Below are positions 22,678 through 31,944 of a DNA stretch of 64,000 bases, one piece after another (the stretch's first letter is position 1; each line of letters opens with the position of its first letter). Origin of the DNA: Trichoderma breve (Eukaryota; Ascomycota; Sordariomycetes; Hypocreales; Hypocreaceae); assembly GCF_028502605.1 (NCBI RefSeq), contig NC_079234.1, forward strand, positions 2,790,001 through 2,854,000, read 5' to 3'. The translations under genes were made by a program, and so were the position numbers. The notes beneath the pieces were generated by a model that did not search any database, was not told the DNA's origin, and saw only the letters and a program-made list of their open reading frames with translations.

Positions 22678-23416
22678 TCAATGAGCAGATAAAGCACCTG
22701 GGCCAGTACCATTCTTCTCGCCCACTGTATGCAAAGTTAGAAATTGGCAACCAGAATAAAATAAAGATGAAAGTTTGAAAATGAGCTTCAACTTGACTTA
22801 CCATCCAGAGCGACCAGGAATCTGCTCACACAGTTGTAGGCAGCGACCTATAATACCAATATTCCATCGTTAGTAAATCATCGAAATGTACAGTTTCGTC
22901 AGCCTCGGGAAAATGCAAGTAGAGGAATCTTACCGTCGCCGTTATCTCTACAACCTCCTGATCATTAAAGTGCTGCTTCAACGCCGCAAACGTCTCGTCC
23001 GCGACTTGCACATTTTTGGTCATCTCATCCGCATACACCAGCGCCGCCCACTGCTTCTCGCTCAACAGTCCCTCCGGCCTCTCCCCCAACGAGTCTCTCT
23101 TGACAGTTTCCATGGCATCCTCGCTCACGCCGCCCTTGATGGCCAGGGGCGCGTGGTGACCCCATTCATACCACGCCTTGTTGCACACGGCGACGCGCGA
23201 AATAGCCAGCTCGCGCACATCATCCGTGAGAGAGGTCTTGGTGCGGACGGCACCGAGGAATGAGTTCCAGCCGTCTGCTACGTTGGGTGAGTGCAGGAGA
23301 GTTAGATCCAGGGCCTGGAGAGGGCGAGGGGCGCGACGGTCTCGGATGCGCTGCACGATGGCGGCATCTTGCTCGGTTTGGACCGGGGGAGGATCGGCGA
23401 CGTAAGGGAGACGCAT
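22678..23416 (-). CDS. Carboxymuconolactone decarboxylase / AhpD-family protein
   Basis: Three coding exons (22934-23416, 22802-22847, 22678-22724) give 191 residues. Introns are 22848-22933 (GTAAGA, branch ACTAAC, TATAG) and 22725-22801 (GTAAGT, branch TCTAAC, ATACAG). Splicing restores the family-typical end ATVAAYNCVSRFLVALDV. The core around ELAISRVAVCNKAWYEWGHH is the CMD helix pair. Only one cysteine is present there, so the redox CxxC of AhpD is not intact, and a peroxidase-reductase role is unlikely. The histidines of the WGHH segment are kept. Members include decarboxylases and many uncharacterised fungal proteins, so the substrate cannot be named. TGACTCA sites lie 297 and 475 bases upstream. 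Confidence 0.9.
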
Positions 23417-24160
23417 GGCGACGGTGATGGATGTCTAGGTGTTTATTTTTTTTAGTTTTAAAAGGAATGGACGAGAATGATACTGTTAATTGTCCACGTT
23501 CTACATATATATCTCAAGGTCCGGGGGGGGGATACCGGGCGGATTCGGTAGAAACGCGCGGGGTACCGGAGTCACTTCCCGACCCGCAGTCCACATCGGG
23601 GCCGAAAACCGGCAATTGCTTCTTCCATGACAAGAGCAGAGCAGGGGGGCAGTGACTGGGGTCAGGATGAATGTTTTTGAGTGCTACAAGCTGTACAGTA
23701 GGTTGTTAACACTGACTCAACTCTGCTTGGAGTCATCAAATATCCTGGCAGTTTACAATATTCGGAAAGAATTGTAAGATGACTGATTCATTTCATGAGT
23801 CTTGAGCAGATGGAACGAGATTGTCCTCTTCACACGCTCCACTCCAAGAAAAGGGCCATGTATTGCTAACTGCTGGTTGTTGCTTACGATTGACTCAAGT
23901 CTAAAAAGCATAGATGAGTCTACCTGTATTTAGGGTCCTGGTATTAGAGGATAGTTGATACGAAAATCGGAGGACGCAAAGCCCACCTTGTGTAAATCGC
24001 CCAATTAACAGCATGCTGCGGTTCTACAAATGCCATTTTTTATCGAAAAGAGCAGGCCACAACGAGACTATTAATGCCCAAGTGGATTCCCGCAGTGTAA
24101 GCACAGATCAAATTCGGCCAACAGCAAAAAGGCAAAAGAAAAAAAAGAAGACCTGAAACA
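23417..24160. other. Promoter side of the CMD-family gene
   Basis: Contains two TGACTCA matches and a G-rich patch near 23523-23530, but no supported gene. Confidence 0.6.
23713..23897. promoter_or_regulatory. Two candidate Gcn4/CPC1 sites TGACTCA
   Basis: TGACTCA occurs at 23713-23719 and 23891-23897, upstream of the minus-strand CMD-family gene. The sequence is the consensus for the Gcn4/CPC1 bZIP factor of amino-acid control. Function is not shown by sequence alone. Confidence 0.3.
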
Positions 24161-24231
24161 GGTTCTGGAGGGAGTCGAACCCTCGCTGCCGGAATCAAAA
24201 TCCGGAGTCATAACCGTTAGACCACAGAACC
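24161..24231 (-). tRNA. tRNA-Gln (anticodon UUG)
   Basis: The transcript starts GGTTCTGTGGTCTAACGG and ends CAGAACC. It folds with a 7-bp acceptor stem (GGTTCTG/CAGAACC), an anticodon stem CCGGA/TCCGG around loop TTTTGAT (anticodon TTG), and a T arm with GGTTCGACT. No intron. A T-run on the transcribed strand (complement of 24139-24147) serves as the RNA polymerase III terminator. Confidence 0.96.
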
Positions 24232-25069
24232 ATGAAGGTTCATTGGTCAAATTTCCCGTATTTAGCATTATAAACCTTTGACGCTACAATATTTTCTTTT
24301 CGCTCTTCACTCTAGGGTAACGTCGCCACTCCGCGGAAATGTCGACTGTGTGGGAGCTGGATTTGAAATATGGTTGAAAATATTTGTCGCTGGCCGACTC
24401 ATTTTTTTGTGAAGATTTCATGTCATTGAAATGATAATAGGAGGGGTGCACTGCTTTGAGCGGCGTTATGTACACACCGAGACAAAACTGCATTGTTGCT
24501 GCCAATCGTCCGTGATCCCTGGACCGGCACTCGATTCTGTCAGCGGCAGCATATAAGTTGATTGAAAGAGAAAAACATCATCTGCCTGTATATGTGCCCG
24601 GTTTCACGCATGCTTGACCTGATTTGTATAATGCTCGATGCTACATTGCATGGTGGATAAGAGTTGCTCGGGAGTCTAACCGGAAATATTCAGTACAGTG
24701 CGTAGACGAAGGATTCTATCTGTGAACGACCAAGAGGACACTCTGAGCGCGTAGCTGTTATAGACAACCGTTATCTAAGGATTGTAAATAATGATGAGAT
24801 ACATATGCTTGAATTAGTCAAGAATGATACAACGGATCTAAGAAATCGGATTTAAAAAGGCACCCATCGGTCGCAATCAAGTTGCGCTGTCGCTACAACT
24901 TGCCTATTCTGACTCAGAGCGAGCGAGTCCAACCAACAGTGTCTATACTGTATACAGCAACCGTGTAAGGCGCATAGCTTTCAGCAGGATTCGCACTTAC
25001 ACCTTTAGATCTCTCTCCTCCCAACTTATTCTCTCGTTGCTCTCCTCGGCAATAATTAAAGATATTAAA
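24232..25069. other. Intergenic region
   Basis: Lies between tRNA-Gln and the MOSC fusion gene. A TGACTCA match sits at 24910-24916, about 155 bases before the start codon. No gene was seen. Confidence 0.65.
24910..24916. promoter_or_regulatory. Candidate Gcn4/CPC1 site TGACTCA
   Basis: Consensus match, 154 bases upstream of the MOSC-reductase ATG. Functional relevance is unproven. Confidence 0.3.
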
Positions 25070-26791
25070 ATGAGAAGCTCTTATTTAGATGATCTTGCGG
25101 CGCCTTTTGAGGCCGACCGGCTTATCGAAATTCGCACGTCCGGAATGAAGCGAATGCCAGGCTTGGCCGTCATGTCTGGCATTGACAAGGAGCTTCGCAC
25201 TGTCTCGATGAAAGTCGACAAGCTGGGACTGGAAGGGGATTGGCACGATCTTACATTTCACGGCGGTCTGGACAAGGCAATTCTCGGATGTGGGTATTTC
25301 TCAATGACTGCTGTGAACTACAGACCAAACTAATGACCGTCCTTGCTTTTATTAGACTGCTCTTCGCATTATCCATCCTGGCAGGAATCTTATCCCGAAC
25401 GTGTCGACAAATTTGTCCCAGGAGGCTTCGGAGAGAACTTTGTCACAGCGCACATGAACGAGCGAAATGTTTGCATAGGAGACGTTATATCTGTTGGTCC
25501 TGAAGTGGTCCTCCAGGTATCCCTTCCGCGGCAACCGTGTTTCAAACTCAACCACCGCTTCTCATTGAAGAATTTCGCCCCTGAAACTTACAAGACTAGC
25601 CGTACTGGATGGTACTATCGGGTCCTTCGTGAGGGCAACGTTAGTACTGGCGATGAGCTGAAGCTGGTTGAGAGGAAATGGCCGGAGTGGACAATTGAGC
25701 GCGTGCAGGAATATCTACACCGCGTAACTGACAATGATGAGATGAATGAGAAGCTGGCAGAGGTGGAGGCTCTGGGCAACGAGGCCCGCGGTCAATTCAA
25801 GAAGCGCGTGGCCAAGGCACAAAAGCGGAAGCAGCAGAAGAAAGAAGAACCCTGGGAGACTTACAAAGTGGTCAGCCGGAAGATGGAGACGCCAAGGACC
25901 GTTTGGCTGGCCATTGAGGCTCCTGCTAAGCCCCAGTCTGACGGCTTTCCATCGGCGGCGCATGCCAAACTGAGGCTTCCCAACGGACTTGTGAGGACGT
26001 ATTCCGTCGTGTCAAATAGCGGCAAGAAAACCGATTCGGCAAGAAGACTGGAATTTGGTATCGCTCTCGACGAAAACAGCCGAGGCGGCTCGCGTTATAT
26101 CCACGAGTCTATCAAAGTCGGAGACAGCATTGAAGTGGGTGGTGTGACGAGCGATGTCAACGGACCAGTCAGTGCAGCAAGCAACCACGTTTTTATAGCG
26201 GGAGGGATTGGAATCACAGCCTTTTTGGAACTCATGAAGATGTATGACTCTATTAACTGGAGCTTTCAACTTCACTATGCGGTGCGGTCCTCGGATGATG
26301 TCCCTTTTCGAGAGCAACTGGAGTCGTACGGGGAGAGAGTCATCATATATGACAAGTCGAAAGACCAGCGGATGGATATCAAGAACATCATGAAGACCAT
26401 GCCCTGGAACAGCTTCCTGTACGTCTGCGGACCCAACCGTATGATGGAAGCGGCCAAAGCTGCCGCCGAAGAGGCTTCCATCCCTCCCCAAGAGATACAC
26501 TTTGAGGCCTTTTCCGCCGACACAACCGGAGATCCTTTCGAGGTGGAAGTTGTGAATAGGAAGAACAAGGTTGTCAAAGTTGGTGAAGAGGAGAGCCTCT
26601 TGGAGGTCCTTCAGCGCGAATTTGGAGATATTCCTTCGAGCTGTGAGGTGGGTAATTGCGGTACCTGTAAGGTTACTCTCAAGAGCGGAGAGGTGATTCA
26701 TCGAGGTTCGGCACTCATGCCGGATGAGAAGGAATCTTGCATGTTGACGTGTGTGAGCCGTGGTGTTGGAAGGATTGCAATTGAAGTTTAG
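25070..26791 (+). CDS. MOSC domain fused to flavin/2Fe-2S oxidoreductase
   Basis: Exons 25070-25289 and 25356-26791 encode 551 residues. The intron (25290-25355) has GTGGGT, an ACTAAT branch and TTAG, and the junction yields HGGLDKAILGYCSSHY. Residues about 10-175 are a YiiM-type MOSC domain: GLEGDW, HGGLDKA, GGFGENF and the PRQPC block whose Cys135 is the likely molybdenum ligand, then a three-helix segment. A Lys-rich linker (about 215-238) leads to a phthalate-dioxygenase-reductase-like module with RTYS at 287-290 (flavin), AGGIGITAF (nucleotide) and YVCGPNRMMEA. The C-terminal ferredoxin domain has Cys503, 508, 511 and 539 in the C-x4-C-x2-C...C pattern. It should pass electrons from NAD(P)H via flavin and 2Fe-2S to a molybdenum cofactor in one chain. 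Substrate unknown; N-hydroxylated compounds are plausible by analogy with mARC and YiiM. Confidence 0.93.
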
Positions 26792-27015
26792 GTGTCCCGA
26801 GGGTGTCTTCGTGTATGGTGTTACCGCATATACAGTCTGCCAATTGAATTAAATTTATTTTCCACCTCGAGTGTAATACCTCGAATATCGAATCTTCCAA
26901 GCATATTGCAGCTTCATATCCTACTTGCACAAACCACAAACCCAGCCAAAAGATTCAACATCCGGGGCGGCTGAAGGGATCATCATGCAATTATTTCAAT
27001 CATAAATCATCAAAC

Positions 27016-27113
27016 GGCGAGATGGCCGAGTTGGTTATGGCGTCAGGTTAAGGCTACCTTAACAGCAATTCCTGGTGGAGCAATCCGCGTGGGTTCGAGT
27101 CCCACTCTCGTCA
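27016..27113 (+). tRNA. tRNA-Leu (anticodon AAG) with intron
   Basis: Acceptor stem GGCGAGA/TCTCGTC with discriminator A, D arm GCCGAGTTGGTTATGGC, anticodon stem TCAGG/CCTGG. The loop begins TTAAGG (anticodon AAG) and is interrupted after the base following the anticodon by about 16 bases (near 27055-27070). It has a long type-II variable arm and T-loop GTTCGAGT. A run of six T follows at 27114 as terminator. Confidence 0.95.
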
Positions 27114-27445
27114 TTTTTTGATGTTTTCGAATATCATTTTTTGCCGATAAGGCATCACGGGCTTTGCTCTTTTGAAAAGAGTCATGAGGAGTTTCTTCTT
27201 ATGTTGATCGTTGTTTTTTTGCGCTGCATTGCTGTCTTTCTTGTTCAGATGGGAGAGCCAATCCTTTCTACACAGAGCGTCGGATTGACCCACCCATATC
27301 GATACGGACTGTGGGGCCAATTTTTTCTCTGGACTTCAAGAGTGTCGAGCTGCTAAACAAAACTTCGTCCTGTTGCTACACGCAAAGCCGAATCTGTTTT
27401 CATAAACACGCACACATCTCCTTCAGGGGCCATAATCGCCTCAAA
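27114..27445. other. Intergenic region with rrp7 leader
   Basis: tRNA terminator, then the promoter and leader of rrp7. The rrp7 frame is open from 27311, but the first sensible ATG is at 27446. Confidence 0.65.
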
Positions 27446-28384
27446 ATGGTTCCCGTAGATGCGGCCGGCGATCAATTCGCCATTCTTCCTATCCAGATGC
27501 CCCCAGTGCCTTCATTCCACGAGACTGCTCTCCACGAAGTGCGGATACGAAGAAATGCACCCAAAATTCCTACGGCGAATGATTCTCGCAGTCTTTTTTT
27601 GAAGAACATTCCTGCAGACAGCACAGAGCCCCATTTTAGGGCCGTTTTTACCGCGCTCGTCGGTGCTGGACGATTCGAGACGATAACATTTGAAGGAGAG
27701 GACAAGGCTGCGGTTGCCATTGACCCTGCCAGAGCAGTCAAGGCTGCTGCGCTTGCGCGCAAGCGGAAGAGAAGTGATGTGGAAGAAGAAGAAAAAGCGG
27801 AAGAAGAAGCTGCACAGCTACCGGAAATTTGGACGCGCCGACTTTACCGAAGCAGCAGTACCGCGATTGTGTTGCTCGCTGATGAAAAGAGTGTGCAACT
27901 CGTCCTGAAAGCGATTACAAAGCTCCAGAAGACCAAAAAGTATCCTGTATGGGGACAGCACTTGTCAGGCGATGTTCCACCGCTGGGAGCTCCTTGGGTG
28001 TCTTCTCATCTGCGTCTTAGCCGTGCCGATAAGGCCGAGATACAAAAAGCCACACATGCATTCTTCAATGTTTTCAATAGGAAGGAGAAGGAAGCTGCTG
28101 AAATCAGCAAGCGACTACGCAACGAACCTGACGAAGATGGCTTCGTTACTGTTACTCGCGGTGGAAAGGGTACTCCTGCAAACCAATTCGAAGCCGAGGA
28201 GGCCAGACGAAAGATGATCGAAAAGGCGACCAAGAAGAAGTCGGAAATGAAAGACTTTTACCGATTCCAGCTGCGAGAACGACGGAAGCAAGAGCAGGCG
28301 GAACTGCTGAAGCGTTTCGAGGAAGACAAGAAGAAGGTCAATGCCATGCGGGAAAAAAGAGGAAAATTCAAGCCCGAAACATGA
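27446..28384 (+). CDS. rrp7: Rrp7, ribosomal RNA processing protein 7
   Basis: Single exon of 312 residues from the ATG at 27446; the upstream open extension lacks an ATG. The N-terminal half is a degenerate RRM-like fold (DSRSLFLKNIPADSTEPHFR), split by an acidic low-complexity insert around residues 118-126. The C-terminal half carries the conserved Rrp7 end: DEDGFVTVTRGG, then a long basic helix with KDFYRFQLRERRKQEQAELL. Rrp7 belongs to the UTP-C part of the 90S pre-ribosome and is needed for early 18S processing and 40S assembly in the nucleolus. The terminal basic helix is the family hallmark. Identification is firm. Confidence 0.94.
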   Translation: MVPVDAAGDQFAILPIQMPPVPSFHETALHEVRIRRNAPKIPTANDSRSLFLKNIPADSTEPHFRAVFTALVGAGRFETITFEGEDKAAVAIDPARAVKAAALARKRKRSDVEEEEKAEEEAAQLPEIWTRRLYRSSSTAIVLLADEKSVQLVLKAITKLQKTKKYPVWGQHLSGDVPPLGAPWVSSHLRLSRADKAEIQKATHAFFNVFNRKEKEAAEISKRLRNEPDEDGFVTVTRGGKGTPANQFEAEEARRKMIEKATKKKSEMKDFYRFQLRERRKQEQAELLKRFEEDKKKVNAMREKRGKFKPET

Positions 28385-29436
28385 TGTGGATGAGCATGTT
28401 ACACATTGTCCGTGTAGTGAAGTAAGTCGAACTTTCATTGTTCACTTTTCTTTACACCCAAGCATGATGACGCACGCGGGGCCATCGAGAGGCTGGAATG
28501 GGCTTGGGTTTACCTGAGCCCTGCTCGGCTAATGTCGACAAAAACCGCGTAAAACAATCTTCTCAAACTTTTCTGAAGCTTGAAATATAATCAATGGTGC
28601 TTTTATATGACGATTGAGGATGAGAAATGGTATTAATGCCATGCACAGGAACAATCGAGTTTTCAGTCTGATGAGGGCGTTGAACAAGCGAAGAGAAAAC
28701 GAAGCATACGTGGAGCATATCACCTGTTGGAATCACGGAATTTCACCAAATATTGCATCGGATGTATCTATTCTATCTTGATGATCGCCATTAAACTCAC
28801 TTACAAGTTGAGAGTTGCGGGCTGCTCATGCAGCAGCAAAGCTCATCATGAGGATATCGCGCCGCGGAAGCGTAGGTGGATAATGATACCCCCAATGTAT
28901 ATAAATAATAAGGAACATTTTGGATATCCTCAGATCGACTATGGCGTTCAAAAAGTTGCCCAGCATATAGAAATATTTGAAAGCACAAGCAATACATGAA
29001 GGTTCACTGTACATTGCTAAGGCGGGGCTGGTAAAATGGTCATGGGTATTCTACAGTGCACTTGAATTGAGACCCTTGAATCATTTGGTTTACCGGTCGC
29101 TGCTCTTCCAAATATAAGAAGTAAAAGTAAAAGAGAGAACATCCAATCAGAAGCAATGAAGTCGTCTTGATGGTAGAATTCTTGTCTGGAGACTTGGTTC
29201 GCAGATAGTGTTGCTGAGTCAGCCAATCACTCGCGGCAACTTGGGCATTGTTTACTTTCTCCGCCTGGCAACCAAAACTTCCGATAACAAGAGGAGCTAT
29301 TCTGGAGCACATCATCGAGTGTTTGTGTCCACAACAGCTTTGGACAAGAAGCATGACACTGCAAAGCTGGAGATAAGATCGATATACACACATATTTTCT
29401 AATCATCTCTGTTTTGCCTCTCCGCTGTGGCGCACC
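28385..29436. other. Intergenic region
   Basis: Rrp7 3' flank and the promoter of the Msd1-family gene. A TGAGTCA (Gcn4-type, reverse orientation) at 29215-29221 is followed directly by a CCAAT box. No gene was seen. Confidence 0.6.
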
Positions 29437-31652
29437 ATGATTGATACGGACAATCTTCGAACCGCCTCGCTTTACATCAACAATCAGCTGCTTTCGAGAG
29501 GTCTGATCAGAGATGGCCATGACATTAATTTTGCAGACTTTGGAGAGAGGGGACTCGGAAGCCCTCGCAATGCAAGCCGCGTCATCAGCCTGTTGAACGA
29601 TCTGATCCTTCGAAGAGATGTAAGCTTTGCAGTATTTCTTTTTCCTTGCGCAGACATTGGCTGACCCCTCCTCAGCGCGACGCAGAGCAGCGCGAATCCT
29701 TCTCGGCAACGGTTATCAATCTTCGAGCAGAGAACTTGAAAAACACAAACGACATTGCCCGATTAAAAGAGAAATGTGCCGAGGCACAGCGAAAGAGCGA
29801 CATCGCAGCGACGTCCGAGGCGAAACTTCAGACGCAGCTCAAGTCGGCCGAAGCTGTCGTGAAAGGACTTAAGGACGAACTAGCAAAGACAAAAGGGTTG
29901 GTGGCTCAGGTGCGAGCATCATGCGCAACAGAGATACGGCGGCGCGATCGCCAAATCGAGACTCTCAAGAAGCAGGTTGGCGAGGCTGGCCGTGTCAGAG
30001 GGACAAGGTCTGGCTCTGGAATCGTGTCAATTACTGTAACGGGAGAGGTGAACAATGAAGAGAAGAAATCACCATTGGGTGGCGGAAACCTTGAGGACAA
30101 GGATTACTCTTTGCGCAGCGAGACGAATACTTTTCTGGCGAGTCTGGCACAGAACCTGAGTGAGGAGAATGAAGTCCTCTTGGGAGTAGTGCGGCAAGCG
30201 AAGGACCAATTGCAAGAAATGAGTGGATGGAGCGGTGAGGGAAAGGAGGGCTCTGAAGTGGTCAAGCCTCAAGGCTGGGAAGAGATTGCATCAGAGCTGG
30301 GTGCTGTGATGAACCACATGAGAAACATCTTGACGAACCCATCGTTTGTACCAATCGAAGAGGTCGTGATGCGAGAGCAACAGATCGACCAACTCAAGGA
30401 GGCCGTGATCAAAATGGAGAGCCGATGGGAAGATACTGTTCAACTGATGGATGGTTGGCGGAAGAGAATGGCGACAAGCGGCAAGCCCATTGGAGAGGAG
30501 GATATCATGATGGGGTTGCATTTGAGCCCGGTTCGTGTCTCTGGTGTCGAGGAAACGAGATATGCTCGCGAGTCTGTCCTACCAGCCGTTGAAGAGGAGG
30601 AAGAGCCCGAGGAAGATTTATATGGATATACTGATGACGAGTTCAGTGGCTTCTCTGGCGACGGCAATAACGGCGAAGAAGAAAACGGGGATGATGATAA
30701 CAACAATGACGATAACGGCGACGACGACGATGTGGTAGCTATGGAATGTGACACTGAAGAGCCGAATGGCCACAGAACAGAGACAGAAGAGGCCGCAATG
30801 GTAACCGACGATATGGGGCAATCTATGGAGTTGGAGTCGCAATCTGAGCAGTCTCAGACGGGCCCTCTTAAGAATTCTTCCTCGGCTGGCAACCGTGGTC
30901 CTCAGCAGAACACACTCCGGCAGAAGCTTACTTACACTGCCTCCGCCGCAAGGGGGCCACAACAGCCAGCTGCAACGGCCAATACCGACGCCGCCAAGCA
31001 GACAGTTGATCGGGCTACCGGATCTCTTGCTGCTCAACGGCAGCTGCCTGTTCCCCCGAAGGCTACCAAACCCGCGGAGGAAACCCGTATGGGCTCTACG
31101 ACATCTCTGGACGAAGTTCTACTGGGGAACAATGAAAAGGAGGCTAGCAAGAGAGAGGACAGCCGTTCCGAAGAGCATGCTCCTTCGAGAAGCGGACTCG
31201 CCGTTGTTACTGCTTCAAGAACGGGACATCTACGCTCAATACCACGCCGTGTGCCCGTTCGTTTACCACATCCGCGACTACATGGCGCGAGGCCTCAACC
31301 TCCATCTCCATCTAAGACTGCCATTGCTGCCAAGCTCGCCGCTGCAGAAAAACAGGCTGATGCTGCCCGCGCCCGCGCAAAGCTCAGGGCTCTCCACAAT
31401 ACGGAAGGTGTCCAACAGCCTACCGTGATCTCTGCCGAAGGATCGTCGAGGCCGGCGGCGACGAGAACGGGCGCTCCAGCGGTTAATGGCGCAAGGGGCT
31501 TGAGTCCGGCAAAGAGAGAAGTTGCGCAGCCAGAAGCACAGCAGCCGGAGAAGCGCAAGAGGGACAGAAGGGTGGCCAAGGTTACGTCGAGGCGGAGGAG
31601 CACACTTAGTCCTTTTGAGCTGCAGAGTTTGATATCTGGCAATGTTGAGTGA
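29437..31652 (+). CDS. Msd1/ADIP-family microtubule-anchoring coiled-coil protein
   Basis: Exons 29437-29619 and 29676-31652 encode 719 residues. The intron (29620-29675) has GTAAGC, branch GCTGAC and CTCAG. The N-terminal 60 residues (LRTASLYINNQLLSRGLI, then a FADFG element and VISLLNDLILRRD) match the afadin- and alpha-actinin-binding (ADIP/SSX2IP) domain. A coiled coil follows over about 62-170 and another over about 285-330. The middle is an extreme Asp/Asn/Glu tract (about 400-430). The tail is Ala/Pro/Arg-rich, ending in a basic RRVAKVTSRRRSTLSPFELQ segment. In fission yeast Msd1 works with a WD-repeat partner to anchor microtubule minus ends at the spindle pole body. The same role here is inferred from the N-terminal domain. 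Confidence 0.82.
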
Positions 31653-31944
31653 GTGGCTGGTGAGAGTGTGATGACGTGACGATGTGATGATACTGCGGCA
31701 ATCTTTGGCATTTGGATAGTGGCGTTTTATTGATGCTGTCTAGAGTTGAGAGGAGCATTGCCATCGGCGTTTTTATGGATGTTTGAGCACGGTATATACA
31801 GTACTGGTAGCTACGGACTATATGAATATGACAACCCCCTGATTTAATATTATATGTTATATTGCTCTAGTCATTAAAGATATGATTCCCTCAAACTTTA
31901 CCAGTCGAAGAGAAGAAGCAATGCTCGATGCTAAAAGAAGAAAA

